Below the pieces are notes generated by a model, which saw only the letters and a program-made list of their open reading frames with translations, searched no databases and had not been told where the DNA came from. From NCBI GenBank assembly GCA_017540825.1, contig JAFYAH010000020.1:1-49672 (forward strand): a DNA stretch of 49,672 nt. Reading direction: 5' to 3'. Of the stretch, positions 34,086 through 42,953 are shown piece after piece (position 1 is the first letter of the stretch; the number at the start of each line of letters is the position of its first letter). Both the position numbers and the translations under genes were made by a program. This DNA is from Candidatus Methanomethylophilaceae archaeon (GTDB taxonomy: Archaea; Thermoplasmatota; Thermoplasmata; Methanomassiliicoccales; Methanomethylophilaceae).

Positions 34086-35095
34086 AGGCGGAACGTTATC
34101 AGGCTCGCCATCGAAGCTATAGGGGTCCCGAACCCGCCTATGTTCACCCCGGCCAGCAGGCTCTGCCAGTCCCCAGTGAATCCGGAAAGCATCACCGCCG
34201 CAGGGACGTTGCTGATGAACTGGCTTGCGAATACCGGGGTGAGCAGCGGCTGGCTGTCCATGAGGCCGCCGAGAACCGATGCGACCTCCTCCATCCTTGC
34301 TACGTTTCCTGTGAACACGAACAGGAACACGAACGTCAGCAGCAGGCTGTAGTCAACCTTCCCGAAGAGCGAAGGCTTCAGGAGGGCCATGGCGGCGGCT
34401 GTGCAGGCCAGCGCCAGCCAGAACGGCACCAGGCCGGCTACCGAGGCCACGCTGAGGACGAAAAGCAAGGCCATGGTGCCTAGCAGACGGCGATCCTCCA
34501 AAGTCGGCACCTCGGTCGATACGGCCTTGGAAGGCCCCTTGCATACGAATGCGCAGGCGATGAAGAGCACGGCGCCGCCTACGAGGGCGTAAGGCAGCAT
34601 CTCGAGGACGAAGTCGCCTATCCCGGGGCCGTACCTGGAGAAGATGAACAGGTTCTGCGGGTTCCCTATCGGGGTCAGGATGCTGCCTAGATTGGCCGCG
34701 GCCGTCTGCATTACGAGCGTAGGGATCACCAGGTCCTTCCTTCCCGCCCCTACCAGAGCGGCGACTGCCAGAGGGACGAACGTTATCAGCGCAACGTCGT
34801 TCGTGATCGCCATGGATGCGATGAACGGCAGGGCGACCAGCACGGAGCACAGGATGCGCGCCGAGGAGGCCTTGGAGACCATCCTCGCAGAGACATGCCT
34901 GAACAGGCCGCATTCCGACATCCCCGCTACCGTAGCCATGAGGCAGAAGAGGATGCACAACATGGGGACGTCGACGTACCCCAGATAGTCCTCCGACGGC
35001 GGCACGATGAAGGCCGAGATCAGGGCAAGGATGCCAGAGACGATCAGAGCGATCTCTGCTCTGATCCATGTCCCTAATCTTCCATGAGCCTCCAT
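33653..35095 (-). CDS. ArsB/NhaD/SLC13-type ion transporter
   Basis: About 370 recognisable residues with ten or eleven membrane segments, of the ion-transporter superfamily that includes ArsB, NhaD and citrate permeases. Signatures are MAITNDVALITFVPLAVAAL and NLGSILTPIGNPQNLFIFSRYG in the first half, and FVSQFISNVPAAVMLSG with GFGTPIASMASLITFRLY in the second. The ATG at 35095 has GGGGAG just before it and lies 23 bases after the nitrogenase-like component gene, so it is third in that operon. It may move oxyanions, carboxylates or Na+/H+. Membrane-protein sequence ends near 33985; the frame then stays open to 33653, antisense to the nitroreductase. Confidence 0.82.
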   Translation of the reverse strand: MEAHGRLGTWIRAEIALIVSGILALISAFIVPPSEDYLGYVDVPMLCILFCLMATVAGMSECGLFRHVSARMVSKASSARILCSVLVALPFIASMAITNDVALITFVPLAVAALVGAGRKDLVIPTLVMQTAAANLGSILTPIGNPQNLFIFSRYGPGIGDFVLEMLPYALVGGAVLFIACAFVCKGPSKAVSTEVPTLEDRRLLGTMALLFVLSVASVAGLVPFWLALACTAAAMALLKPSLFGKVDYSLLLTFVFLFVFTGNVARMEEVASVLGGLMDSQPLLTPVFASQFISNVPAAVMLSGFTGDWQSLLAGVNIGGFGTPIASMASLITFRLYAKGEVHNSGRFMAVFLLCNAAMLALLVSVSFLLRRGRYLLRCTLSGLYLPSLGTGSLSGYPTAMRQKGLTSSGRHIASDTASILSGCGAMPIQTVPMPLDFAARRMFWVAAARSCCHIMAAFMKPTFPRTTMALGALPTGDA

Positions 35096-35118
35096 GGGCT
35101 CCCCGAAGCGGGAGTAAG

Positions 35119-36444
35119 TTATACGCTTTGGGTATCGCCTTCTCGTTTGCGGCAGCATCCCGGCCTGTACTCCACCTCGGTGGGCTGGCCGCATCTGAAC
35201 CTCGTCAGGCCGTTCATCATCTCGTCCAGGACGTACCTGCATCCGCGGAGCCCGACGAGCGTCCTCCCCATGAGGTCCATGAGCCTTCCATGGGGGATCC
35301 TCGTCTCCACGTACCCCGTGTCGTCGCAGGCTAGCCTCCCCTCGAGAGCCGTCAGGCCGTCGGAGAACACCAGCATGACCTCGCCCTCGGCGCCCTCCAA
35401 GGCGTCGGAGAAGCCCAGGGGGCCTAGATAGCGCCCAATCTCGGGAGAGTATTCGCCATCCGTAGGACGGACGTGCCTGGGGCGCATGCCGAACGTGTCG
35501 CACAGCCACTTCGTCAGAGGATAGACCACCGAGGAGTCCCCGTCGATCGTAAACCCTTTGCAGTGCAGCGACGCCGAAGCCCTGTCGCAGTTCATCAGCA
35601 CCTTGTGAACGGCCCTGGCGTCCTCGTCGATGATGGCCAGGGAAGGCGACGGGTCCAGGCCCAGCTCGGCCGCTACCTCCTTGACGAATGACCTCGTGGC
35701 CGGATATCCCACGGGCGCGCCCTCGGACGGCCTGAGGCTGGGGATGCCGAACCTCTCTTCCAGAGAGCGCACGGTGCGGCGGCAGTACTCCGGATGGACC
35801 ATCACGTTCAGAGCGGCCTTGCCGCAGCTCCGAAGAGACTCCTTCGAGGGCATGCAGCCGGCTACGCAGCCGACCTTGGCCCCCATAGGCTCCAGGATCC
35901 TGCGGAGCTCCTCGGCGCCGGCCTCCCATCCGAGGTCCATCAGCCCGTAACCGAACAGGTTCACGGCGCCGTCCTCGCCGGACTCCAGGTCGAGGGAGGA
36001 TAGTATCGCATCGGTCGCCGCGTCGAACCCTTCCGGGAGCGACATCGAGGACAGGTCGTCTTCCAGGGTTATCGGGCTCGTGTCGGAGCTCCCGGTTAGC
36101 CCCGTGTAGTCGGTGCAAAGCAGAGATGCCCCCAGCGTGTCGAGGAGGATGGCCCTCCTCCCGGTTATGGACGACACGGACTCCACCCCGCTGGAGACCT
36201 TCGCGGACGTGCCGAACACGATGTCGTCGTTGCCGAGGTAGGTGCAGGGGAGGCGGGACTGCCTGCTGAAGAACTTCGAACCGGTGCATCCCTGGTTCTC
36301 AGGCTCGTAGGCCGGGATCAGGTCATGCATCATGATCTGCGCCCTGGAGCGGCACCCTCCCGCGCCGTTGATCATCGTGTCCGTAAGCCCCAGGGACTCG
36401 GAGGCGATGATCGCCCCCAGCATGCCGTCGGGCTCGTTGTTCAA
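35119..36444 (-). CDS. nitrogenase component 1-like protein (NifK/E-type partner)
   Basis: A 441-residue member of the NifD/K/E/N superfamily, the probable partner of the NifH-NifD fusion encoded upstream. Cys31 (GAGGC) and Cys110 (TLGASLLC) match two of the usual cluster ligands of the K subunit. The first expected Cys, before LGA, is Asp or Gly here. Two extra cysteines (53, 67) lie in a region normally without ligands. Later parts show Rossmann-like units (GAKVGCVAGCMPSKESL; RVHK-type helices). I prefer the TTG at 36444: it follows GGAGGGAGG and overlaps the previous TGA (TTGA), whereas the ATG at 36459 precedes that ribosome site. Not a true nitrogenase subunit; no NifB, E or N genes are present. 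Confidence 0.82.
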   Translation of the reverse strand: MNNEPDGMLGAIIASESLGLTDTMINGAGGCRSRAQIMMHDLIPAYEPENQGCTGSKFFSRQSRLPCTYLGNDDIVFGTSAKVSSGVESVSSITGRRAILLDTLGASLLCTDYTGLTGSSDTSPITLEDDLSSMSLPEGFDAATDAILSSLDLESGEDGAVNLFGYGLMDLGWEAGAEELRRILEPMGAKVGCVAGCMPSKESLRSCGKAALNVMVHPEYCRRTVRSLEERFGIPSLRPSEGAPVGYPATRSFVKEVAAELGLDPSPSLAIIDEDARAVHKVLMNCDRASASLHCKGFTIDGDSSVVYPLTKWLCDTFGMRPRHVRPTDGEYSPEIGRYLGPLGFSDALEGAEGEVMLVFSDGLTALEGRLACDDTGYVETRIPHGRLMDLMGRTLVGLRGCRYVLDEMMNGLTRFRCGQPTEVEYRPGCCRKREGDTQSV

Positions 36445-38534
36445 AGGCCTCCCTCCCATGTGGGGATGGGAACGGAGAGGCTGTCAGCCAGGGTCCTCGC
36501 CCATTCCTCCACCCCTTCCATGCCGTAGTAGCGGGAACCCAGCGGGGCGTAGCGGAACCCTTCGCGCCTGACGCGGTCGGAGTCGTTGGTGAGGACGATC
36601 TCCGCCCCCTCCTCGGACATCAGCCTCCTGAGGTCGCACATCCTCATGCCGCTGAGGACCTTGACGTCCCCGTAGTCCGGGATGCGGACGTTGTGGTCTA
36701 TCACCGGCCCGTCCACGAACATCACCGCCCTTATGTCGGCGCCGAGGGCCTTGAGGGTCTCCACCTGCCATTTCAGGTCCCTGACCATGACGCAGTAGAC
36801 CACCACCCTCCTTCCTTCCAGGCGCGGCCTGTAGGCGTCGGCTATCCTTACGAAGCGCTCCCTGAGGGCCTTCTCCGCCGAAGGGGCCATGGCTGCGAAG
36901 GCTGGGTCGTACCCCGCCATGGACTCCACCCACTCCAGGCACCCGCTCAGCCCCACAGGGACGTCCATCTCCAGCGGCGCCCTCCTGCCCGTGGCCTCAG
37001 ATATCCTCTCGCCGATGCGGCGGTTCAGCTTCCCGCGGCCGATTATGAAGTCGTATTCCGCCGCGCAGAAGTCCTCGATCTCGGCCATCGTGCAGAAGTC
37101 CAGCAGGCAGAGCCTTATCCTGAGCCCGAACAGGGAGAGGAGGCCGCGCACCGAGGAGATGCTCCTGTCCCTGCCGAGGCCGTAGAACCATCTGGCGACC
37201 AGGTTGACGGTGCCTTTCTCGACCGGCCTCGGCCCCATCCTCGAGAAGAGGGCGTCGAACAGGCCGAACGCTCCTCCGAACTTGCTTGAAAGGAAAGCGG
37301 AGTCTGGAGCTACCGGGATCACCTCGACCCCGTGCCTGGATCCCAGGGCCTTCGCGTGCTCCGGCAGGTCCGCGCCCATTATCTCCGAAGAGCAGGTCGG
37401 CACCAGGAACATGTACCTGTAGCCGTCCATCTTCGCGCGGGAGACCGCGTCGTCAAGCAGCCTCCCGGAGTCCTTGAAGGCCTCGTCGGCGTCCAGGCAC
37501 GTGCTGTATATCCCGGCCTCCGGCGGATCGTCCGACCTCTCCGAGGATCCGTACAGCACCCTGCGCCTGAAGGCGAACTCCATGAGGTAGGCGCAGTTCC
37601 TCGGGCCGTGGAGTATCACAGCCGCGTCCCTGATCCTCATCGCGCCATCGGCCGCCCCATGGGAGGTGCATGCCGGCATGACGAACTCCCCCACATAGGT
37701 GAGGTTGCGCTCGGCATCGTATCCCTCGAAGCTGCATCCTGCGCTCTTCCTGCTGCTAGGGCCGTGCGTTATCGGCCTCCCTGCGGCGAGATCGCCCATC
37801 GCCTCGTCAGAAAGCGGCTTCGGGACGTGGCACTCCGGCCGCTCCCGCACGAGCGATGCCAGCTTCCGTAAAGCTTCGGCTTCCGCCGAGTCGGGGAACA
37901 ACTCGCAGAGCACCTCCCCTTCTGATTCGGCCTCCTTGAACAGGGCTGAGCGCGGAAGGTCGCATACTATCGGCAGACCGGTCGCCTCGGCGAACCTGCG
38001 GACGGGCTCGTCCTCCCCCTCCTCCCCTCTCCGGTTGAGGACCAGCCCCATAACCGTCTTCCCCGGGTTTATGTTCCTGAGCCCCTTGAGTATGTTGTTT
38101 GCAGCGAAGAGCGACATGAACTCCCCCGAAGTGACGATCAGGACCGAGTCGCAGTTTGCCCTCCTCGCAGGTATCGAGAACCCTCCGCACACCACGTCGC
38201 CCAGGACGTCGCTGACCCTGTAGTCCGCATCCACATCGGATATCCTGGAGAAGAGGAGCTCCATCCCCTTGCCGGCGCATCCTCTTCCCGGCTCCGCCCC
38301 TCCGCACTCGACGCACATCACCCCGTTCAGCCCCTCGTGCACCGGGTCCGACGACGTGTCGGAAGAGAACGTCCTGACGCTCCGGCCGTGGGAGAGGAGC
38401 CTGGTGGAATCGTGCTTCGGATCGCAGCCCACATGAAGGACGGCGCTACCGTCCAGAGACAACAGATATGACACGTTGGCGGAGACGGTGGACTTCCCGA
38501 CCCCTCCTTTTCCGTACACTGCGAGCCGATACAT
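36441..38534 (-). CDS. NifH-NifD-like fusion, nitrogenase-superfamily reductase
   Basis: A 697-residue fusion. Residues 1-235 are an iron protein: P-loop GKGGVGKST (8-16), the two [4Fe-4S] cysteines Cys86 (GRGCAGKG) and Cys116 (LGDVVCGGF), and the switch regions. Residues about 260-697 are a NifD/component 1-like domain with Cys289 (MPACTSHGA), Cys314 (GPRNC) and Cys381 (PTCSSEIMGADL) at the P-cluster-type positions. Such pairs reduce difficult substrates using ATP (N2, protochlorophyllide, Ni-sirohydrochlorin diamide, methylthio-alkanes). Fusion of H to D in one chain is unusual because the H protein normally docks and leaves each cycle. TATA at 38554-38563 implies a leaderless transcript. 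Followed by the K-like gene and a transporter; divergent from an iron/corrinoid importer. Confidence 0.88.
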   Translation of the reverse strand: MYRLAVYGKGGVGKSTVSANVSYLLSLDGSAVLHVGCDPKHDSTRLLSHGRSVRTFSSDTSSDPVHEGLNGVMCVECGGAEPGRGCAGKGMELLFSRISDVDADYRVSDVLGDVVCGGFSIPARRANCDSVLIVTSGEFMSLFAANNILKGLRNINPGKTVMGLVLNRRGEEGEDEPVRRFAEATGLPIVCDLPRSALFKEAESEGEVLCELFPDSAEAEALRKLASLVRERPECHVPKPLSDEAMGDLAAGRPITHGPSSRKSAGCSFEGYDAERNLTYVGEFVMPACTSHGAADGAMRIRDAAVILHGPRNCAYLMEFAFRRRVLYGSSERSDDPPEAGIYSTCLDADEAFKDSGRLLDDAVSRAKMDGYRYMFLVPTCSSEIMGADLPEHAKALGSRHGVEVIPVAPDSAFLSSKFGGAFGLFDALFSRMGPRPVEKGTVNLVARWFYGLGRDRSISSVRGLLSLFGLRIRLCLLDFCTMAEIEDFCAAEYDFIIGRGKLNRRIGERISEATGRRAPLEMDVPVGLSGCLEWVESMAGYDPAFAAMAPSAEKALRERFVRIADAYRPRLEGRRVVVYCVMVRDLKWQVETLKALGADIRAVMFVDGPVIDHNVRIPDYGDVKVLSGMRMCDLRRLMSEEGAEIVLTNDSDRVRREGFRYAPLGSRYYGMEGVEEWARTLADSLSVPIPTWEGGL

Positions 38535-38833
38535 GTCCCGGAATCGCGTTGGCTGTATAATCCTATTTCTCTTGCAGAACTATGGTGTGGAACGCTGAAC
38601 AAGTTCGGAGCGCTTCCTGGCAGGCGGCCTACCACGTGGCATCACAGTATTATTGCATGATCGTTCCTGGAGGAGAGGGCTCTTCCGCTGATCACGATTG
38701 GTCATCACGAACGTTCGATGCATTAAAAGACAACATGTTCAGTTTAACACTGCTTGATTAATATCTGCAGTCGACCAATATCTTTATAAGGAGTTGTTTT
38801 CGAAACATTGGATTCATCATCCTAGGTGAACAA
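38535..38833. promoter_or_regulatory. divergent control region, nitrogenase-like operon and importer
   Basis: A 299-base region between the NifH-NifD fusion and the importer genes. On the minus strand GGATTATACA (38554-38563) is centred about 24 bases from the fusion's ATG. On the plus strand TCTTTATAAG (38781-38790) precedes the binding-protein gene, which also has AGGTGA before its ATG. In between are a 10-bp palindrome CGAACGTTCG (38708-38717) and the motif AACATGTT a little further on, both possible operators. The AT content is higher than in the flanking genes. One regulator could control both directions. Confidence 0.55.
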
Positions 38834-40207
38834 ATGAACAATAAGACCATGATCGCGATAGTTGCCGTAGTGGCTGTGATAGCCATCGCAGCGGCGGCTT
38901 TCGTGCTGCTGAACAACAACGGCTCCGACAACGGCTCCGAAGTCAAGGACAAGACGGTGACGGTGACCGACGCCGCCGGAAGGACGGTTACCATCTCCGG
39001 CGACGTGGAGCGCGTGGCGTGCTACGGCGTAGGGTGCCTCAGGCTCTTCTGCTACGGCAGCGACGTGAAGAAGATCGTCGGCGTAGAGAAAGCGGAGATC
39101 AACGGATTCAACGGGGACGAGTCCCGCGGATACTGGCTGGCCAACAAGGACTACTTCATGTCCCTCAAGACGGACATAGGGCAGGGCGGCCCCCAGGGGA
39201 TGCCCGACAAGGAGAAGCTCCTCCTGGCAGACCTCGACCTCCTGTTCATCACCAACAGCATGGAGCCCTCGGAGATAGACGAGCTCTCCAAGGGGATCGG
39301 ATGCCCTGTCGTCCTCCTGTCGGGCGTGGACTATGCACCTTTCGGAGAGGCTTTCTACGACAGCATCAAGCTTGTAGGGAAGGCTGCAGGAACCGAGAAA
39401 AAGGCCGACGACACTGTTTCGTACCTCAAGTCCGTATACGACGACCTCAAGAAGCGCTCCAGCGACGGCGGCGTCACCGCTTACATCTGCGGCCTTTCCT
39501 ACAGAGGCAACAACGGCATCGACACTACCATCAAGTCCTATCCGATCTTCGATGCCCTGAACATCACCAACGCCTATGCCAAGTACGTGGAGGAGACCGG
39601 GGCCAAAGCCACCGGGCATGCCGACAAGATCAGCACCGAGGCCCTCACCATAATGGACCCGGAGAACATAGTCGTCGACTACAACGGATACAAGGCGGTC
39701 GTCCTCCCTGATGTGGCCAAGGGGAACAAGTTCTACGACGGCCTCTCGGCGTTCAAGAACGGCAACGTTCTCATCACCATCCCGAGCATCGCATATGCGG
39801 CCAACGCCGAGCACCTCATCGCGACGGCCTACTACCTCGGGAGCGCCTATTATCCCGAGAAGTTCGCCGACGTCTCCGTCGAGGCTAAATTCACAGAGGT
39901 ATGCCAGAAGATCCTCGGCAACGGATCGATAGCGAAGAAGATACTGGACGCCTATTCCGACGGGCTCTGCGTTTGGAACACCCAGACCGACAAGGTGTCC
40001 GTGGCGAGCGGCTCCTCTGTGACCTTCACCGATCCCGCCATCGCCGACGGCTCTGAAGTGCTCAGAGGCACCGTCGTGTCCTTCAAGACCAGCAGCGCCG
40101 GACAGACGGTGAAGGCGACGATGAACGGCGCGGACACGGTGCTGACCGCAAAGAACGGCGTATACTCCTTCAAGATAGTCGGAGACGCCGTCATCAGCAC
40201 CAGCTGA
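38834..40207 (+). CDS. ABC importer substrate-binding protein (iron/cobalamin type)
   Basis: A 457-residue extracellular binding protein. A single N-terminal membrane segment (IAIVAVVAVIAIAAAAFVLL) anchors it; there is no lipoprotein Cys. Then come the type III binding-protein fold (VTVTDAAGRTVTISGDVERVACYGVGCLRLFCYG at the front; DLLFITNSMEPSEIDEL; VVDYNGYKAVVLPDVAKGNKFYDGLSAFKNGNVLIT) and an extra beta-rich C-terminal domain of about 70 residues. It captures the ligand for the permease and ATPase encoded after the methyltransferase. The chemistry of this class covers ferric siderophores, heme and corrinoids; which one cannot be told. First gene of a four-gene operon divergent from the nitrogenase-like genes. 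Confidence 0.9.
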   Translation: MNNKTMIAIVAVVAVIAIAAAAFVLLNNNGSDNGSEVKDKTVTVTDAAGRTVTISGDVERVACYGVGCLRLFCYGSDVKKIVGVEKAEINGFNGDESRGYWLANKDYFMSLKTDIGQGGPQGMPDKEKLLLADLDLLFITNSMEPSEIDELSKGIGCPVVLLSGVDYAPFGEAFYDSIKLVGKAAGTEKKADDTVSYLKSVYDDLKKRSSDGGVTAYICGLSYRGNNGIDTTIKSYPIFDALNITNAYAKYVEETGAKATGHADKISTEALTIMDPENIVVDYNGYKAVVLPDVAKGNKFYDGLSAFKNGNVLITIPSIAYAANAEHLIATAYYLGSAYYPEKFADVSVEAKFTEVCQKILGNGSIAKKILDAYSDGLCVWNTQTDKVSVASGSSVTFTDPAIADGSEVLRGTVVSFKTSSAGQTVKATMNGADTVLTAKNGVYSFKIVGDAVISTS

Positions 40208-40215
40208 GTGATGCC

Positions 40216-41040
40216 ATGTCCCGGCTGTCCGACGCTGTAGAAACCAAGTGGTCCCCGATGAGAGGGCCTGGCTGCGATCCCAGGATGTGGGACAAAGGCT
40301 CCGCGAGATTCGCCGAACATCCGATCCCGGAAACCGGCACGGACGATTTCCTGAGGCTCGTCTCGAAGACCGTCCGTTTCAAAGGGGACGAGTCCGTGCT
40401 GGACGTGGGCTGCGGCGCCGGACAGTACAGCATCGCGCTCTCGCATCTGGCGGGCAAGGTCCTGGGCACCGATTTCTCGGAATCGATGGTGGCCCACGCC
40501 AGGATGCTGGCCGAGCGCGAGGGCGCAGTCAACGCGTCTTTCGCTAAATCCGACTGGAGGACGCAAGACGTCTCCATGTCGGATTACGCCAACGGATTCG
40601 ACGTGACGATAGCGCATTGCACCCCGGCTATAGATTCCGCCGATTCGTTCAGGAAGCTCGTGTCGATTACCCGCGGCTGGGGGTTCGCCACGTTCTGCAC
40701 CCGCAGGGTGGACGTCATCGACAGGCATCTCGGGGATTTCATCGGAAAGGAGTTCAGGAACGCGCACGGGGCCGACCTTCCGGCCTATGCGTTCCAAGTG
40801 CTCTGGGACATGGGGATGTACCCCCTGATGCATTACGAGCGCGATGTCGTAACGACAGGCAGAATGCCCTCCGCCGAAGCCTTGGACCGCGTCAGAGGCA
40901 TGCTAGCCAGATCGGGAGAGGACGATCCTGACGCGCTGGCTAGGAGGTTCGTCGACTCCGTATCCGAGAACGGCGAGGTCGATTCCGGCTTCAGGTCGGA
41001 TTTCACCACCGTCTACTGGGACTCGAGGTCCAAGGCATGA
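40216..41040 (+). CDS. SAM-dependent methyltransferase inside the importer operon
   Basis: A 274-residue class I methyltransferase: VLDVGCGAGQYSIALSHLAGKVLGTDFSESMVAHAR near 60-95, then FDVTIAHCTPAIDSADSFRKLVSITRGWGFATFCTRR. The AHCTPA and TRR elements are like those of methyltransferases found beside iron/cobalamin-type importers in methanogens. It lies between the binding-protein gene (8 bases before) and the permease gene (ATGA overlap at 41037-41040), so its product must be made together with the importer. It may methylate the imported ligand or a chelator; substrate unknown. Confidence 0.85.
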   Translation: MSRLSDAVETKWSPMRGPGCDPRMWDKGSARFAEHPIPETGTDDFLRLVSKTVRFKGDESVLDVGCGAGQYSIALSHLAGKVLGTDFSESMVAHARMLAEREGAVNASFAKSDWRTQDVSMSDYANGFDVTIAHCTPAIDSADSFRKLVSITRGWGFATFCTRRVDVIDRHLGDFIGKEFRNAHGADLPAYAFQVLWDMGMYPLMHYERDVVTTGRMPSAEALDRVRGMLARSGEDDPDALARRFVDSVSENGEVDSGFRSDFTTVYWDSRSKA

Positions 41041-42113
41041 AGCGCGACGACGAGGGCATAGCGCAGTACGAGGCCCATGTCGGGCGCAAGCGCCTGGCAA
41101 TAGTCTTGCTGCTGGTCCTCGTCGCCCTTCTGAGCATCGCGGAGATATTCGTAGGGTCGGTGAGCCTCACAGCGGACCAGGTCATCTCCGCGATCATGCA
41201 CCGCGGGGACGACCCGTTCTCCCGCATAATATGGGAGCAGCGCATGCCCAGGGTGGCCACCGCCATGGTCGCGGGCGCCGGGCTTTCGATGGCGGGATGC
41301 GTGATGCAGAACAATCTCAAGAACCCGTTGGCATCGCCTTCCACGCTCGGAGTCACCAATGCCGCCGTGTTCGGAGCCAACTTCGGCATCATAATCCTGG
41401 GGGCCGGCGCGGCGACCGGGGCCTACGCCTCCACGGTGACCAACCCGTACATCGTCACCCTGCTGGCGTTCGCGTTCTCCATGCTGACGGTGTTCCTGAT
41501 AGTCCTGCTCTCGAAAAGGACCAACTTCTCGCCGCCGTCCATAGTCCTCGCCGGGGTCGCCGTAGGCTCGATATTCACCGCTGGCACGACCATCCTGCAG
41601 TACTTCGCCAACGACACGGCGCTGGGGACCGCGGTATTCTGGTCCTTCGGCGACCTGTCCAGAGTATCCGTCAACGAGCTGACGATCATCACGGTCGTCA
41701 CCGCCGCCTGCGCCGTCTACTTCTACCTGATGAGATGGAACTACAACGCCCTGGCGAACGGGGACGAGCTTGCTAGGAGCCTCGGGGTGGACACCAGCAA
41801 GCTGATAGCCCTCGGGATGGTCTTGGCGTCACTGATAACAGCTGTGGACGTCTCGTTCATGGGAATGATAGGGTTCGTCGGACTGATTGGCCCCCAGATG
41901 ATGCGGCTGGTGGTCGGCGAAGACCATCGCTACCTCATACCGGCCTCCATGCTGGCAGGCTCCGCGGTCATGATGGCTTCGGATCTTGCCGCAAACATAG
42001 CTCTTTCGCCGATAGTGATCCCCGTAGGCGCGGTCACCTCCCTTCTGGGAGGCCCGCTGTTCCTGTGGCTGCTGCTCAGAAGAAGGGGAGGTGCCAGGGA
42101 ATGTCGATACTGA
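41037..42113 (+). CDS. FecCD-family ABC importer permease
   Basis: A 358-residue permease of the BtuC/FecCD family with about ten membrane segments. Landmarks: RMPRVATAMVAGAGLSMAGCVMQNNLKNPLASPSTLGVTNAA, LANGDELARSLGVDTSK (coupling helix), GMIGFVGLIGPQMMRLVVGEDHRYLIPASML and IVIPVGAVTSLLGGPLFLWLLL. The start overlaps the methyltransferase stop, and the end overlaps the ATPase start by 13 bases, giving one tightly coupled operon. It is a paralogue of the permease at 616-1767. Confidence 0.93.
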   Translation: MKRDDEGIAQYEAHVGRKRLAIVLLLVLVALLSIAEIFVGSVSLTADQVISAIMHRGDDPFSRIIWEQRMPRVATAMVAGAGLSMAGCVMQNNLKNPLASPSTLGVTNAAVFGANFGIIILGAGAATGAYASTVTNPYIVTLLAFAFSMLTVFLIVLLSKRTNFSPPSIVLAGVAVGSIFTAGTTILQYFANDTALGTAVFWSFGDLSRVSVNELTIITVVTAACAVYFYLMRWNYNALANGDELARSLGVDTSKLIALGMVLASLITAVDVSFMGMIGFVGLIGPQMMRLVVGEDHRYLIPASMLAGSAVMMASDLAANIALSPIVIPVGAVTSLLGGPLFLWLLLRRRGGARECRY

Positions 42114-42856
42114 CCGTCAACGGGCTGAGCTTCAGCTATCCCTCCCTTGACGTGATAAAGGACGTGTCCTTCGAGGTCATGCCGGGGGAGGTCGTCTCCA
42201 TTCTGGGGATGAACGGCGCAGGGAAGTCCACGCTCCTCAAGTGCATCAACAGGATCCTCAAGATGTCCTCCGGCAGCGTCGCTGTCTCGGGCTGCGACAT
42301 CTCGAGCCTCTCCTCCAGGGAGCTGGCGCAGAAGATGAGCTTCGTCATCCAGGGAAGCAGGTTCTCCTCCACTTCCGTCTTCGACGCCATCCTGCTCGGC
42401 AGGAAGCCGTACATCGAATGGGACGCGACGAAGAAGGACTTCGAGATCGTCAAGGACTCCATCTGCAGGCTGGGCCTGGAAGACTACGCCCTGAGGAACG
42501 TAACGGAGATGTCCGGCGGGGAATCCCAGAAGGTCGCTCTAGCCAGGACAATAGTGCAGCAGACGGACGTGATGCTTCTGGACGAGCCGACTTCCGCGCT
42601 TGACTTGAAGAACCAGCTGGAAGTCATGAACATCGTCCGCGAAGAGGTCAGGAGGCGCAACGTCGCAGCGGTGGTGACGATGCACGACCTCAATCTTGCC
42701 CTTCGCTTCTCGGACAAGTTCCTGATGGTCAAGGACCGCAGGATCTACTCTATGGGCGGGATCGAGACGATCACTGCCGGCGCCATCAAAGACGTCTACG
42801 GGGTGGACGCGGAGATCGCCGAGGTGGGCGGCCATAAAGTGGTCGTCCCCCTGTAA
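42101..42856 (+). CDS. FecE/BtuD-type ABC importer ATPase
   Basis: A 251-residue ATPase of the importer: Walker A GMNGAGKST at 36-44, signature MSGGESQKV near 137, Walker B VMLLDEPTSALD near 158, switch histidine in TMHDLN near 192. The ATG at 42101 is chosen because GGGGAGG lies a short distance upstream and homology begins there; the frame itself is open earlier. Last gene of the importer operon. The TAA stop is one of only three in the window. Confidence 0.94.
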   Translation: MSILTVNGLSFSYPSLDVIKDVSFEVMPGEVVSILGMNGAGKSTLLKCINRILKMSSGSVAVSGCDISSLSSRELAQKMSFVIQGSRFSSTSVFDAILLGRKPYIEWDATKKDFEIVKDSICRLGLEDYALRNVTEMSGGESQKVALARTIVQQTDVMLLDEPTSALDLKNQLEVMNIVREEVRRRNVAAVVTMHDLNLALRFSDKFLMVKDRRIYSMGGIETITAGAIKDVYGVDAEIAEVGGHKVVVPL

Positions 42857-42953
42857 CGGCTTCTGCGCTGGTGCGGAGAATCCCGTAATCCGCCGAAATT
42901 GCCCTTCCGCCGGACATGGAATAGGGCCCTGGATCGGGACTGGACCATAGAAT

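Noticed and set aside
36441-38534. True nitrogen-fixing nitrogenase
   Set aside because: There are no nifB, nifE/N or regulatory nif genes. The D-like part is divergent and lacks recognisable FeMo-cofactor ligands, and the partner lacks one K-subunit cysteine.
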